From NCBI GenBank assembly GCA_017052515.1, contig JAFHKR010000039.1:310001-374000 (forward strand): a stretch of 64,000 nucleotides of DNA. Reading direction: 5' to 3'. This stretch comes from Fictibacillus nanhaiensis (GTDB lineage: Bacteria; Bacillota; Bacilli; Bacillales; Fictibacillaceae). The position numbers were made by a program, and so were the translations under genes. The notes under the pieces are model-generated. The model saw only the letters and a list, made by a program, of their open reading frames with translations, made no database searches and had not been told where the DNA came from. Shown here one piece after another: positions 50,936-58,233 of this stretch; position 1 is the stretch's first letter, and each line of letters begins with the position of its first letter.

Positions 50936-52753
50936 ATGCAAAACGATCAACAGACGAAGAAGACGCCTCGTTTTAAATATTCTTCAGAGCAAGTAATCGA
51001 TAAACCGTTCAACTGGGGGCAGATTATTCGATTGTTTCAATACATGAAGCCTTATAGCAAAAACTTGTTGCCAAAAGCGATTATTGCGATGATGGTTTCT
51101 ACGGCGGTAAGACTTGTAGTTCCTATTTTTATAGGTGTTCTGACGTTTGATCATGCGATTAAAAACAAAGATACAAACCTTCTCGTTACATTAATCGTTG
51201 CGATAGCGGGACTCTATCTCTTATCCTGGGGAGCCAATACATTACGGATCAAATGGATGAACTATCTCGGACAATATGTGATCTATGACATACGTCAGCA
51301 TCTGTTCAAGCATATTCAACGCTTATCGCACCGCTTTTTTGACCAGCGTTCTGCAGGTTCTATTCTAGTTCGTATCATTAATGACGTAAACTCGTTACAA
51401 GATTTGTTCACGAACGGCGTCATCAACGTATTGATGGATGTCATCCTCTTGTTTGGGATCATTGTCATCATGTTCATCTACAGCCCAGAACTAACACTTG
51501 CGATCATGGTCATCTTGCCGCTGATGTTCTTCATCTCAACAAGTCTTCGAAAAAAAATCAGACGCTCTTGGCAAGTGGTCCGTATTAAGCAAGCTAAGCT
51601 TAACTCGCATCTGAATGAAAGTATACAAGGGATACGCGTGACTAAATCGTACACGCAAGAAGAAGAGAACATGGACTTCTTTAATGGTGTGAACAATGAA
51701 ACGTATGATAGCTGGAAAACAGCTACACAACAGAACGCATTGTTCAGGCCGTTTGTTGAAATGTCGAATGCGATTGGAACAGTCATTCTATTGTGGTTTG
51801 GCTCTTACTTGATACAAGGTGGAGCACTTGATATTGGGGTGTTTGTTACGTTTGCTTTTTATCTGGGTATGTTTTGGGAGCCGATCTCGCGACTCGGTCA
51901 AGTTTACAATCAGCTTTTAGTAGGGATGGCTTCCTCTGAAAGAATCTTTGAATTTTTGGATGAAAAACCAAACGTTCATGAAAAAGATAACGCGTATTCC
52001 TTTTCAACCATTAAAGGGGAAATTGAGTTCAAGAACGTTGAGTTTTCCTACAACGCTGACCGAAAAGCGCTAAAAGGCATCGATTTAACGATTCAAGGTG
52101 GGCAGACTGTCGCACTAGTCGGTCATACAGGATCAGGTAAGACGACGATCGCGAACTTAGTCAGCCGATTTTATGACCCAACATCTGGTGCAGTGGAGAT
52201 AGATGGCAAAGATTTAAAAGATGTTAATCTAGCGAGCCTACGTGAAAAAGTAAGTGTCGTTCTTCAAGATACTTTCATCTTTTCAGGAACGATTAAAGAG
52301 AACATTCGCTTTGGAAGACCAAGTGCTTCCGATGAAGAGGTTCAGAACGCTGCAAAAGCAGTCGGAGCACATGCTTTTATCGAGAGACTGTCGAATGGCT
52401 ATGAAACAGAAGTAGAAGAAAGAGGAAATGTTTTATCAGTCGGTGAGAGACAGCTTCTTTCCTTTGCCAGAGCACTTCTTGCAGATCCTGATATTTTAAT
52501 TCTGGATGAAGCGACCGCAAGTATCGACACGGAATCTGAACAAAAGATTCAACGAGCCCTAAAGACGCTGTTAAATGGAAGAACAGCGATTATCATTGCC
52601 CATCGTCTTTCTACGATCAGAGAAGCAGATAATATCGTTGTTCTCGATCATGGTGAGATTATGGAACAAGGAAGTCATGCTGAACTTATGGAAGCAGAAG
52701 GCATCTATTATCATCTAGTCGTCTCTCAGTTTAAGATGCTTGATGCGATATAA
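50936..52753 (+). CDS. ABC exporter half-transporter, second of pair
   Basis: A 605-residue half-transporter. A ~30-residue N-terminal extension precedes the six-helix domain (~40-330). The ATPase has Walker A GHTGSGKTT, Q-loop VLQDTFIFSG, a divergent signature LSVGERQLLS, Walker B ILILDEATASID (canonical Glu) and H-loop IIAHR. The canonical Walker B Glu here complements the Asp of the first subunit, supporting an asymmetric heterodimer. It is co-transcribed with the first gene and ends at a bidirectional terminator. Confidence 0.92.
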   Translation: MQNDQQTKKTPRFKYSSEQVIDKPFNWGQIIRLFQYMKPYSKNLLPKAIIAMMVSTAVRLVVPIFIGVLTFDHAIKNKDTNLLVTLIVAIAGLYLLSWGANTLRIKWMNYLGQYVIYDIRQHLFKHIQRLSHRFFDQRSAGSILVRIINDVNSLQDLFTNGVINVLMDVILLFGIIVIMFIYSPELTLAIMVILPLMFFISTSLRKKIRRSWQVVRIKQAKLNSHLNESIQGIRVTKSYTQEEENMDFFNGVNNETYDSWKTATQQNALFRPFVEMSNAIGTVILLWFGSYLIQGGALDIGVFVTFAFYLGMFWEPISRLGQVYNQLLVGMASSERIFEFLDEKPNVHEKDNAYSFSTIKGEIEFKNVEFSYNADRKALKGIDLTIQGGQTVALVGHTGSGKTTIANLVSRFYDPTSGAVEIDGKDLKDVNLASLREKVSVVLQDTFIFSGTIKENIRFGRPSASDEEVQNAAKAVGAHAFIERLSNGYETEVEERGNVLSVGERQLLSFARALLADPDILILDEATASIDTESEQKIQRALKTLLNGRTAIIIAHRLSTIREADNIVVLDHGEIMEQGSHAELMEAEGIYYHLVVSQFKMLDAI

Positions 52754-52785
52754 AAACGCCTGGGAATAATGTTCCCAGGCGTTTT
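52753..52785. terminator. Bidirectional terminator, ABC exporter / zinc-binding protein
   Basis: A 14-bp stem (AAAACGCCTGGGAA, 52753-52766, with 52772-52785) and a TAATG loop lie between convergent genes. Confidence 0.9.
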
Positions 52786-52789
52786 CGTT

Positions 52790-53749
52790 CTACTGTAATG
52801 CTTTTGAAAGTGTGTCAATGTTTTGATTCATGATGGATAGATAGTCTCGCTCTTTTTTAATGTCGTCTTTCGTTAATGTCTCTAAGTTATGAAGCGTTAA
52901 TGTTTCTGCTCCAACTTCTTTTTTGATCATCGCTGCTACTTTGTTATTCACGTTCTCTTCAAATAAAATATAGTTTGTCTTTTCTTTTTTTGCATTTTCA
53001 ATAATCTTCTCGATCTGATGCTGACTCGGTTCATGTGATGGTGAAAGACCGCTGATTGCAATCTGTTCGAGTCCATAGCGTTCTGCCCAATAGCCATAAG
53101 CCGCATGAGAGACGATGAACGAATCCTTTGGTGCGTTTTCTACTTTTGTTTTAAACGAAGAATCTAATTCTTTTAAATCGGCTATGAGTGCTTCATGGTT
53201 CTTTTTAAAGTCATCTTTTGCATCAGGGTTTAATTTTACAAGTCCGTTATAAATGTTATCTGCAATCTGCTGGGCGAGAACAGGATCAAGCCAAATATGA
53301 GGATCTAGTGAACCGTGATCGTGATGTTCTTCTTCCTCATGGGAATGTTCCTCTTCAGCAGCATGATCTTCACCTTCATGCTCTTTTGATTCATGGTAGG
53401 AAATTCCTTTAGCACCATCTATAATAGGCATATCTTCTTCTTTTAATGTATCTGCAACAGAAGATGAGAATTCATCCGATTCAAGTTTGTTGTAAACAAA
53501 TGCATTACCTTCAGTCATTTCTACCATCTTTTTTGTAGATGGCTCATAGGTGTGTGCATCAGCTCCAGGAGGTATAATAGAAGATACGTCTACATGCTCT
53601 CCACCTATTCTTTCAGTGAAATATTGTAAAGGATACATGGTAGTGTAAATCTTCAATGTACCTTCTTTTTTATCAGTTGTGCTATTATTACCGCATGCTG
53701 CTGTTAGAATCAGCATGAACGTTATACAAAGTAAGCTTATTATTCGCAT
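52790..53749 (-). CDS. znuA: Zinc ABC transporter substrate-binding lipoprotein (ZnuA/AdcA type)
   Basis: A 319-residue cluster A-I metal-binding protein. The lipobox TAAC puts the lipid on Cys19. PPGADAHTYEPS supplies the first His ligand, and a His/Glu-rich loop follows (~120-145, HESKEHEGEDHAAEEEHSHE). DPHIWLDP, VSHAAYGYWAERYGL and LFEENVNNK carry the other ligand regions. The His-rich loop points to zinc rather than manganese. The start is ATG 53749; the frame runs eight codons further up through the ribosome region. A near-consensus Zur box lies upstream. The cognate permease and ATPase are not adjacent, so the gene is an orphan binding protein here. Confidence 0.93.
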   Translation of the reverse strand: MRIISLLCITFMLILTAACGNNSTTDKKEGTLKIYTTMYPLQYFTERIGGEHVDVSSIIPPGADAHTYEPSTKKMVEMTEGNAFVYNKLESDEFSSSVADTLKEEDMPIIDGAKGISYHESKEHEGEDHAAEEEHSHEEEEHHDHGSLDPHIWLDPVLAQQIADNIYNGLVKLNPDAKDDFKKNHEALIADLKELDSSFKTKVENAPKDSFIVSHAAYGYWAERYGLEQIAISGLSPSHEPSQHQIEKIIENAKKEKTNYILFEENVNNKVAAMIKKEVGAETLTLHNLETLTKDDIKKERDYLSIMNQNIDTLSKALQ

Positions 53750-53789
53750 TTCCCTTTCTCTCCTTTCAAACAATCCTTACTCATTATAA

Positions 53790-53804
53790 ACGTAATGATT
53801 ACGA
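53790..53804. promoter_or_regulatory. Zur box upstream of znuA
   Basis: ACGTAATGATTACGA differs by one base from the Bacillus Zur consensus TCGTAATNATTACGA. It lies 41 nt upstream of the znuA start, consistent with zinc-dependent repression. Confidence 0.85.
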
Positions 53805-53994
53805 TTTGTAAAATATTATTTGTATCTTTGAAAGTTTTTTCAATAGATGTGAAAATATCGTCTAAAATGATTCACTAAAGGGTAGTGATTTATACAGCAG
53901 ATGGACATCCTTTTTGGTATAATAAAGAAGGTGTTTTTTATTTAAGCGTTTAAATAAGCGTGAATCAGGCTTAAAAAGGAGAGCGCGTACTAAC

Positions 53995-54417
53995 ATGAAT
54001 ATTGCTTTTTATTTGTTGCCTAAAGATGAAGTGAAGTATTTGAACCCAGAAGCAACGATGAGACAGGCACTTGAAAAGTTATCCTACCACAAGTACACCT
54101 CTGTGCCTCTCGTCTCGGAAGAAGGTCGTTACATAGGAACGTTAACAGAAGGCGATCTTTTATGGAAACTTAGAGAAGCCTTCGACAAAGGGTATGATGA
54201 AGTATTAAAGACAAAGTTAGTGAATGTTCCTCAGCGTATAAATAATATATCGGTTTCCATTAACTCTAATATGGAAGATCTTATTACTTTGTCTACTGAC
54301 CAAAATTTTATACCTGTTACAGATGATGACGGCCATTTTATCGGAATTATAAGAAGACGAGACATTATCAAGTATTGTGCAAATTTAATCTGGAATAAGG
54401 AAGTTACGAAAGATTAA
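53995..54417 (+). CDS. CBS-domain-pair protein
   Basis: A 140-residue soluble protein consisting of two CBS motifs. CBS1 is at ~8-60 (YLNPEATMRQALEKLSYHKYTSVPLVSEEGRYIGTLTEGDLL) and CBS2 at ~80-130 (ISVSINSNMEDLITLSTDQNFIPVTDDDGHFIGIIRRRDII). Such stand-alone pairs bind adenine nucleotides; the B. subtilis relative CbpB (YkuL) binds c-di-AMP and activates Rel, and a similar role is possible. AAAAGGAGAG precedes ATG 53995. It is upstream of the fluoride channel genes, with a gap of 46 nt. Confidence 0.85.
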   Translation: MNIAFYLLPKDEVKYLNPEATMRQALEKLSYHKYTSVPLVSEEGRYIGTLTEGDLLWKLREAFDKGYDEVLKTKLVNVPQRINNISVSINSNMEDLITLSTDQNFIPVTDDDGHFIGIIRRRDIIKYCANLIWNKEVTKD

Positions 54418-54463
54418 GGCTGAATGTCTTAATCTTTTTGTACATACAGGAGGATTAATTTAA

Positions 54464-54853
54464 GTGAAGATACTTGCCGTAGCATGGGGTGGAATCGTTG
54501 GAGCTTTGCTTCGTTTTTGGTGTGGGCTGTTTCTTTTTAACCCAGAATCGTCATTTCCATTTCCTACTTTTTTTGTGAACGTAGTAGGAAGTTTTGTTCT
54601 AGGCTGGTTTGTTATCTATAGTGTGAAAAAGATTAAGAATAACAACATCATACTGGCTCTTCAGACAGGTGTAATCGGTTCGTTTACAACGTTTTCTACA
54701 TTCAACACAGAAATCGTCTTATTGATCGAGGAGCAGCATTACAAGACGGCAATTATGTATTTTACGACTAGTGCCATTACTGGTGTAATTGCAATATATC
54801 TTGGAATGAAGATCGGCTCAATCACACGCAGTAAAGCGGGTGCAGAACAATGA
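54464..54853 (+). CDS. crcB: Fluoride channel subunit CrcB/FluC (first)
   Basis: A 129-residue four-helix membrane protein of the Fluc family, which exports F- passively as a dual-topology dimer. Hallmarks are GGIVGALLRFW, FPTFFVNVVGSFVLGW (the conserved Asn), and GVIGSFTTFSTFNTE (the Phe-box region). The start is GTG 54464 with AGGAGG upstream. It overlaps the second gene by 4 nt. Paired genes in Bacillus are taken to form heterodimers, each fixed in opposite orientation. Confidence 0.93.
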   Translation: MKILAVAWGGIVGALLRFWCGLFLFNPESSFPFPTFFVNVVGSFVLGWFVIYSVKKIKNNNIILALQTGVIGSFTTFSTFNTEIVLLIEEQHYKTAIMYFTTSAITGVIAIYLGMKIGSITRSKAGAEQ

Positions 54854-55185
54854 TTGAACAAACGATAGCAGTAGCTGCAGGTGGAGCGCTTGGTGCAATT
54901 ATTCGTTTCGTAGTGAGTCAAAGAATGAACAGGAATTTCCCATGGGGGACTTTTGCTGTTAACATAGCAGGATCTTTTCTGTTAGGATGGTATGTAGCAG
55001 TAGAGGGAGATAGTTTGTTGAGTTCGCTTTATGCGACTGGCTTCTTAGGCGCACTTACCACGTTTTCTACCTTGCAATTTGAAGCTGTTACTCTATTAAG
55101 AAATCAAGCTAAAAAAGGTCTAACGTATTTGTTGCTTACATATATATTAGGGTTATTAGCAGCTTGGACTGGCTTTATTATCTGA
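54850..55185 (+). CDS. crcB: Fluoride channel subunit CrcB/FluC (second)
   Basis: A 111-residue Fluc-family protein with four helices. GGALGAIIRFVVS, FPWGTFAVNIAGSFLLGW and GFLGALTTFSTLQFE match the family motifs. The ATGA overlap with the upstream crcB gene means coupled translation, supporting a 1:1 heteromeric channel. It is followed by copy 3 of the long intergenic repeat. I looked for and did not find a fluoride riboswitch core upstream of either gene. Confidence 0.93.
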   Translation: MIEQTIAVAAGGALGAIIRFVVSQRMNRNFPWGTFAVNIAGSFLLGWYVAVEGDSLLSSLYATGFLGALTTFSTLQFEAVTLLRNQAKKGLTYLLLTYILGLLAAWTGFII

Positions 55186-55206
55186 ATAAAATAAAAAGAC
55201 TTCTTG

Positions 55207-55428
55207 AGGCTGTTTTCTAAAAGGTTTTTGCTATTTAATGAATCCTGTGCACTTCTTATGCAAGTTGACTGAAACGGAAGGTTGCCGACTCCTATGGGAC
55301 GAGCGGTCAGGTGGAGACTCCTAATGGCGCAAAGCGGCAGGAGGCTCACCGTACGCCCCATGGAAAGCGAGCAAGCTGGAGTGGAAGTCAACTACTTTCA
55401 TCAATCAGAATCGAATACGTAAACAGCC
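55207..55428. repeat. Long intergenic repeat with inverted ends, copy 3 (222 bp)
   Basis: A shorter version of copies 1 and 2. The ends are AGGCTGTTTTCTAAAAG and TACGTAAACAGCCA; inner arms are AGTTGACTGAAACGGAAGG and CTGGAGTGGAAGTCAACT. The central part (GACTCCTATGGGACGAGCGG, GGAGGCTCACCGTACGCCCC) diverges and is about 120 bp shorter. Confidence 0.8.
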
Positions 55429-55452
55429 AATGAAAACATTAAAGGAGATACA

Positions 55453-56037
55453 ATGAAAGATTTAGTGATTTCTTTATTAGAATGGATTATGAGCTTAGGA
55501 CACCTAGGAATCGCACTTGGTTTGATGGTTGAAGTAATCCCAAGTGAACTGGTGTTATCTTATGGAGGGTATATGGTGTCTCAGGGACACTTGAACTTCA
55601 CATTGAGTGTAATTGCTGGTACGATCGGAGGAACACTAGCACAGCTCTTTTTATATTGGATGGGCTATTATGGAGGTCGTCCGTTTCTTGAGAAGTATGG
55701 AAAGTATGTATTAATCTCTAAAAAACAGATCGACTTATCAGAAAGATGGTTCAATAAATATGGAACAGGCGTCATCTTTTTTGCACGTTTTATTCCGGTC
55801 GTAAGACATGCAATCAGTATTCCAGCAGGAATCGCGAAAATGTCATTCGCAAAGTTTACCCTGTTCACAACATTAGCTGTTGTACCTTGGTCCATTTTCT
55901 TTATCGAATTAGGTAGCCGCCTAGGTTCTAACTGGGAAGATATAAAAACAATCGCAGCTCCCTATACACGCGGCATCATGATTATTGCAGTTGTAGTTAT
56001 TTTCTTGTTCATTCTTTATAAAGTGAAGAAGAAATAG
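55453..56037 (+). CDS. DedA family membrane protein
   Basis: A 194-residue DedA/SNARE-associated (VTT-domain) protein. Family features in order: an N-terminal E-rich re-entrant region (EVIPSELVLSYGGYMVS), GGTLAQLFLYWMGYYGGRPFLEKYGKY, then FARFIPVVRHAISIPAGIAKM with the functionally essential Arg residues. Three C-terminal hydrophobic segments end in KVKKK. AAAGGAG precedes ATG 55453. Relatives flip polyprenyl phosphates or phospholipids; this one is nearer to the undecaprenyl/PE-type DedA group. Whether it is UptA-like cannot be decided here. Confidence 0.9.
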   Translation: MKDLVISLLEWIMSLGHLGIALGLMVEVIPSELVLSYGGYMVSQGHLNFTLSVIAGTIGGTLAQLFLYWMGYYGGRPFLEKYGKYVLISKKQIDLSERWFNKYGTGVIFFARFIPVVRHAISIPAGIAKMSFAKFTLFTTLAVVPWSIFFIELGSRLGSNWEDIKTIAAPYTRGIMIIAVVVIFLFILYKVKKK

Positions 56038-56062
56038 TTATCATCTATACCTTTTCCACGTT

Positions 56063-56094
56063 AAAGCCTGGTGTTTATGCATCAGGCTTTTTTC
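56063..56094 (+). terminator. Terminator of the dedA gene
   Basis: AAAGCCTGGTG (56063-56073) pairs with CATCAGGCTTT (56080-56090, one G-U), then TTT. Confidence 0.85.
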
Positions 56095-56190
56095 CTATTC
56101 TTTTTGGTAATAACGTAGACAAATTCTAATGAGGGATGTACACAGCATATATATGTCTACCGCAACATGAACGAAAGGAGTGGATAGTAG

Positions 56191-56385
56191 ATGGATACAT
56201 TTATAAAGAGTTATCATGAAACATACAATGCAGCTAAAGTGAATGAGTTGCTTCTGCGGATCAAAGAACACCAAGGAAAAGAAAATATGGCTGCAAAAGT
56301 ATCGGAAGCAATGGAAATCTGCGGATTCTCCCCTAAAGATATCGAGCAAGTGCTGAAACAACTGCGTGGGGGGGACAGTCCCTAG
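56191..56385 (+). CDS. Small hypothetical protein, 64 residues
   Basis: A 64-residue predicted helical, soluble protein (IKSYHETYNAAKVNELLLRIKEHQG, MAAKVSEAMEICGFSPKDIEQVLKQL). AAAGGAG lies about 9 nt before ATG 56191, giving good translational support. The last residues (GGDSP) and the TAG stop are encoded by a GGGGACAGTCCC palindrome of the REP-like family, so the original C-terminus may have been replaced. I recognise no family. It lies about 110 nt upstream of the HesB-like gene in the same direction, but the promoter of the latter may be separate. Confidence 0.7.
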   Translation: MDTFIKSYHETYNAAKVNELLLRIKEHQGKENMAAKVSEAMEICGFSPKDIEQVLKQLRGGDSP

Positions 56386-56396
56386 ACAATTACATT
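56371..56396. repeat. GGGGACAGTCCC palindrome with ACAATTACA tail (REP-like)
   Basis: The palindrome (56371-56382) contains the end of the 64-residue gene and is followed by TAG and then ACAATTACATTTT, resembling the tail at 25480 (ACAATTACAAA). Confidence 0.65.
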
Positions 56397-56494
56397 TTCA
56401 TCCATACTTTTGTACTTATACCATGAATAGATGAAGCCCTTTCTTAGACGATGACCTCACTTTTACGTTATACTTCTAGTAAGAGGTGATGGTT

Positions 56495-56776
56495 ATGGAT
56501 ATAACATTAAGCGCAAAGAAGTATATAGAAGAAGTGCTTGAAATGAACAACGCCAATGGAATAAGAGTTTACTTCTCAGGTATGGGCTGAGGCGGTCCTA
56601 AGCTTGGCCTGGCTCTGGATGAGCCTGAAAACACAGATATCATCGAAGAAATCAATGGCATACGAGTGGCGTTTGATCCAAGAATTAAGGAACAGACTTC
56701 CACATTAAAACTAGACTTTGAAGATTCTAAATATGGATCTGGTCTCGTGATGCTCGGACAAGAAGATTGCTGTTAA
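56495..56776 (+). CDS. HesB/IscA-like protein with in-frame UGA: candidate selenoprotein
   Basis: Reading through the TGA at 56588-56590 gives a 93-residue HesB-like protein. The part before ends IRVYFSGMG; the part after starts GGPKLGLALDEPENTD and runs intact to EDCC and TAA. In IscA/HesB relatives this position is the conserved cluster-ligating Cys (GxGCGGP), and in the HesB-like selenoprotein family (TIGR01911) it is selenocysteine encoded by UGA. ATG 56495 follows AGAGGTG at 8 nt (an in-frame ATG at 56489 is an alternative). The C-terminal Cys92-Cys93 would complete a ligand set. Hairpin-forming sequence lies right after the UGA. The alternative is a TGC/TGT to TGA nonsense mutation with very recent loss. 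No selABCD genes are in the window. Confidence 0.75.
56590..56626 (+). promoter_or_regulatory. Candidate bacterial SECIS hairpin after the UGA
   Basis: Two mutually exclusive foldings are visible. (a) An extended hairpin: AGGC (56590-56593) with GCCU (56623-56626), GUCC (56595-56598) with GGAU (56617-56620), AGC (56601-56603) with GCU (56612-56614). (b) A compact 5-bp hairpin GGCUC (56611-56615) with GAGCC (56621-56625), loop UGGAU, 20 nt after the UGA. Loop (b) has a G at position 2, and its spacing lies in the range described for bacterial SECIS elements. This is hand folding only. Confidence 0.45.
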
Positions 56777-56782
56777 GAAAAT

Positions 56783-56824
56783 AAACCGCTAGTGACTTTG
56801 TTAAGAGCCACTAGCGGTTTTTCA
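56783..56824. terminator. Terminator between the HesB-like and nuclease genes
   Basis: AAACCGCTAGTG (56783-56794) pairs with CACTAGCGGTTT (56809-56820), followed by TT. It is symmetric and also serves the convergent thermonuclease gene. Confidence 0.88.
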
Positions 56825-57523
56825 TTGCTTAGATTTTCTGAAACCAGAAGCGACCGCTTCTTTTTCTGTGCAGAACCATTTTTCTGGTTTAGTTATTTTA
56901 TAATACCTTCCACTTTCAAGATGATAAATTTTATCTCCAGAAGAATTAATATTACCCTTGATTGTGCATGCTTGATTTGCCGTATTTTCAGGCTGTTTTG
57001 TATCCTCAGAAACATAACCCTCTTCTTGAACATAGTTCTCTACGCTCCAAATGCCGACACCCTCTTTTTGGGCTTGTATTTGAATACGTTCGTACTGATC
57101 AACATACTTTGTATTCGGCTCAAATACATACGCTACACGGGCTAACCCTTTCTTTAGCAAGTTTTCCTGAACACTTTGTCCATCAGCATAAACGTAAGCG
57201 AGAAGTCGACCGTACTTATCTCTTTCTCCTATTCCGAGTTCTAACTCGACATTAGCATCTTCTAGCATTCGTAATGTGTATGTACTAGCTTCTTTGCTGA
57301 ATGGCTGAACAGGTTTGGAAGGGTGAACGCTTTCTGGTGTATCGACTAGCAGGAAGCGTACAGTCTCTAATCTTCCATCAACTCGAACTTTAATCGTATC
57401 ACCGTCAACAACCTTTTCAACTTTTACAGGAATTCTTTTATCGTCGCTTGAGTTTAGATAGCTACACCCAGATATAAGGAGTATGGCACTAAAAAAAGAG
57501 ACTAGCAATTTTGGTTTTAACAT
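56822..57523 (-). CDS. Thermonuclease-family lipoprotein (SNase domain)
   Basis: A 233-residue lipoprotein. The lipobox LISGC puts the lipid on Cys20. The SNase domain (~31-155) has VVDGDTIKV (Ca-ligand Asp region, 40-42), VRFLLVDTPES (Arg56 and Glu64) and DKYGRLLAY (Arg106), corresponding to the active residues of staphylococcal nuclease. The C-terminal ~45 residues (CTIKGNINSSGDKIYHLESGRYYKITKPEKWFCTEKEA) form the small sunset-type domain often fused to these nucleases. The start is ATG 57523 after AAAGGATG; the frame extends 16 codons further. It probably degrades extracellular nucleic acid, like B. subtilis YncB. Confidence 0.9.
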   Translation of the reverse strand: MLKPKLLVSFFSAILLISGCSYLNSSDDKRIPVKVEKVVDGDTIKVRVDGRLETVRFLLVDTPESVHPSKPVQPFSKEASTYTLRMLEDANVELELGIGERDKYGRLLAYVYADGQSVQENLLKKGLARVAYVFEPNTKYVDQYERIQIQAQKEGVGIWSVENYVQEEGYVSEDTKQPENTANQACTIKGNINSSGDKIYHLESGRYYKITKPEKWFCTEKEAVASGFRKSKQ

Positions 57524-57653
57524 AGAAACATCCTTTATTTTGTATTTGATTTCTTTTATATGCTCTACCACTTCCTATTATATAAAAGATAAGGCAAAGA
57601 GGTTATAGATTGCCACATATAATAGCTTTAGAATTTTCCGTAAGGAGATTAGC

Positions 57654-58118
57654 ATGAAAAGTTACATAGAAAACTCAGTATTTGTTTAGCCATCGTTCTT
57701 ATGCCCGTGGCTGCTGGATGTGAAAACGATGCAAAAATAAAAGAGAACCAAAATGGTGGACCTGTGGTGTTTTTTTATCTGACAAACCATCACTCATTTT
57801 TTTTATTACAACAACTGGTTAAACTGAACGAAAACATAAATGAAATTAAAGATAGGATGTAAATATCTATGTGGTAAGCTCAGATACGGTCGAGCATCTG
57901 TCTTTCCTCCATCTAGAGATGCAACCTGGATATCAGATCCGGAATTTAAGCTCATTGATCACCTAAATATGAAAGGGGACAGTGTAGCTAAACGTGGGTA
58001 CGCACTGATCGATAACAAAGGAAAGGTTATCGTGACTAAAGTGAATGATCATTGGGGAGAAGAGGTCGATCAAACGTCTAAACAGATCCATGAAGAATAT
58101 AGAAAGTTAGAAAAATAA
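57654..58118 (+). pseudogene. Decayed redoxin-like lipoprotein gene with three -1 frameshifts
   Basis: A ribosome site (TAAGGAG) and ATG 57654 start a frame that closes after 12 codons. One base later the sequence encodes a lipoprotein leader (LSICLAIVLMPVAAGC) and then LLQQLVKLNENINEIKDR. A second shift near 57856 continues VNIYVVSSDTVEHL, and a third near 57930-57940 continues SDPEFKLIDHLNMK and AKRGYALIDNKGKVIVTKVNDHWGE to TAA 58118. All three are single-base losses. Joined, the parts resemble an AhpC/TSA-redoxin lipoprotein, though no clear peroxidatic Cys is seen. Genuine decay or sequencing indels would look the same here. Confidence 0.8.
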
Positions 58119-58144
58119 GTCCGGCAACTAACGGACTATTTTTT
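58118..58144 (+). terminator. Terminator after the redoxin pseudogene
   Basis: AGTCCG (58118-58123) pairs with CGGACT (58132-58137), followed by ATTTTTT. Confidence 0.7.
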
Positions 58145-58233
58145 CGCAAATGATATCTGTCACAGTTTCTCCATACTAGTTGTTATAAAATGGGGTTATA
58201 ATGAGAGTAGAAAGACTCTAGGAGGGATTTTCC

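Noticed and set aside
53880-54463. Fluoride riboswitch upstream of the crcB pair
   Set aside because: I looked for the conserved GGNGATGG core and the CTGATGA-type 3' motif and found neither.
57840-58118. Stand-alone 92-codon gene
   Set aside because: It is the 3' fragment of the frameshifted redoxin-like lipoprotein; its first ~30 residues are out of the ancestral frame and it lacks a ribosome site.
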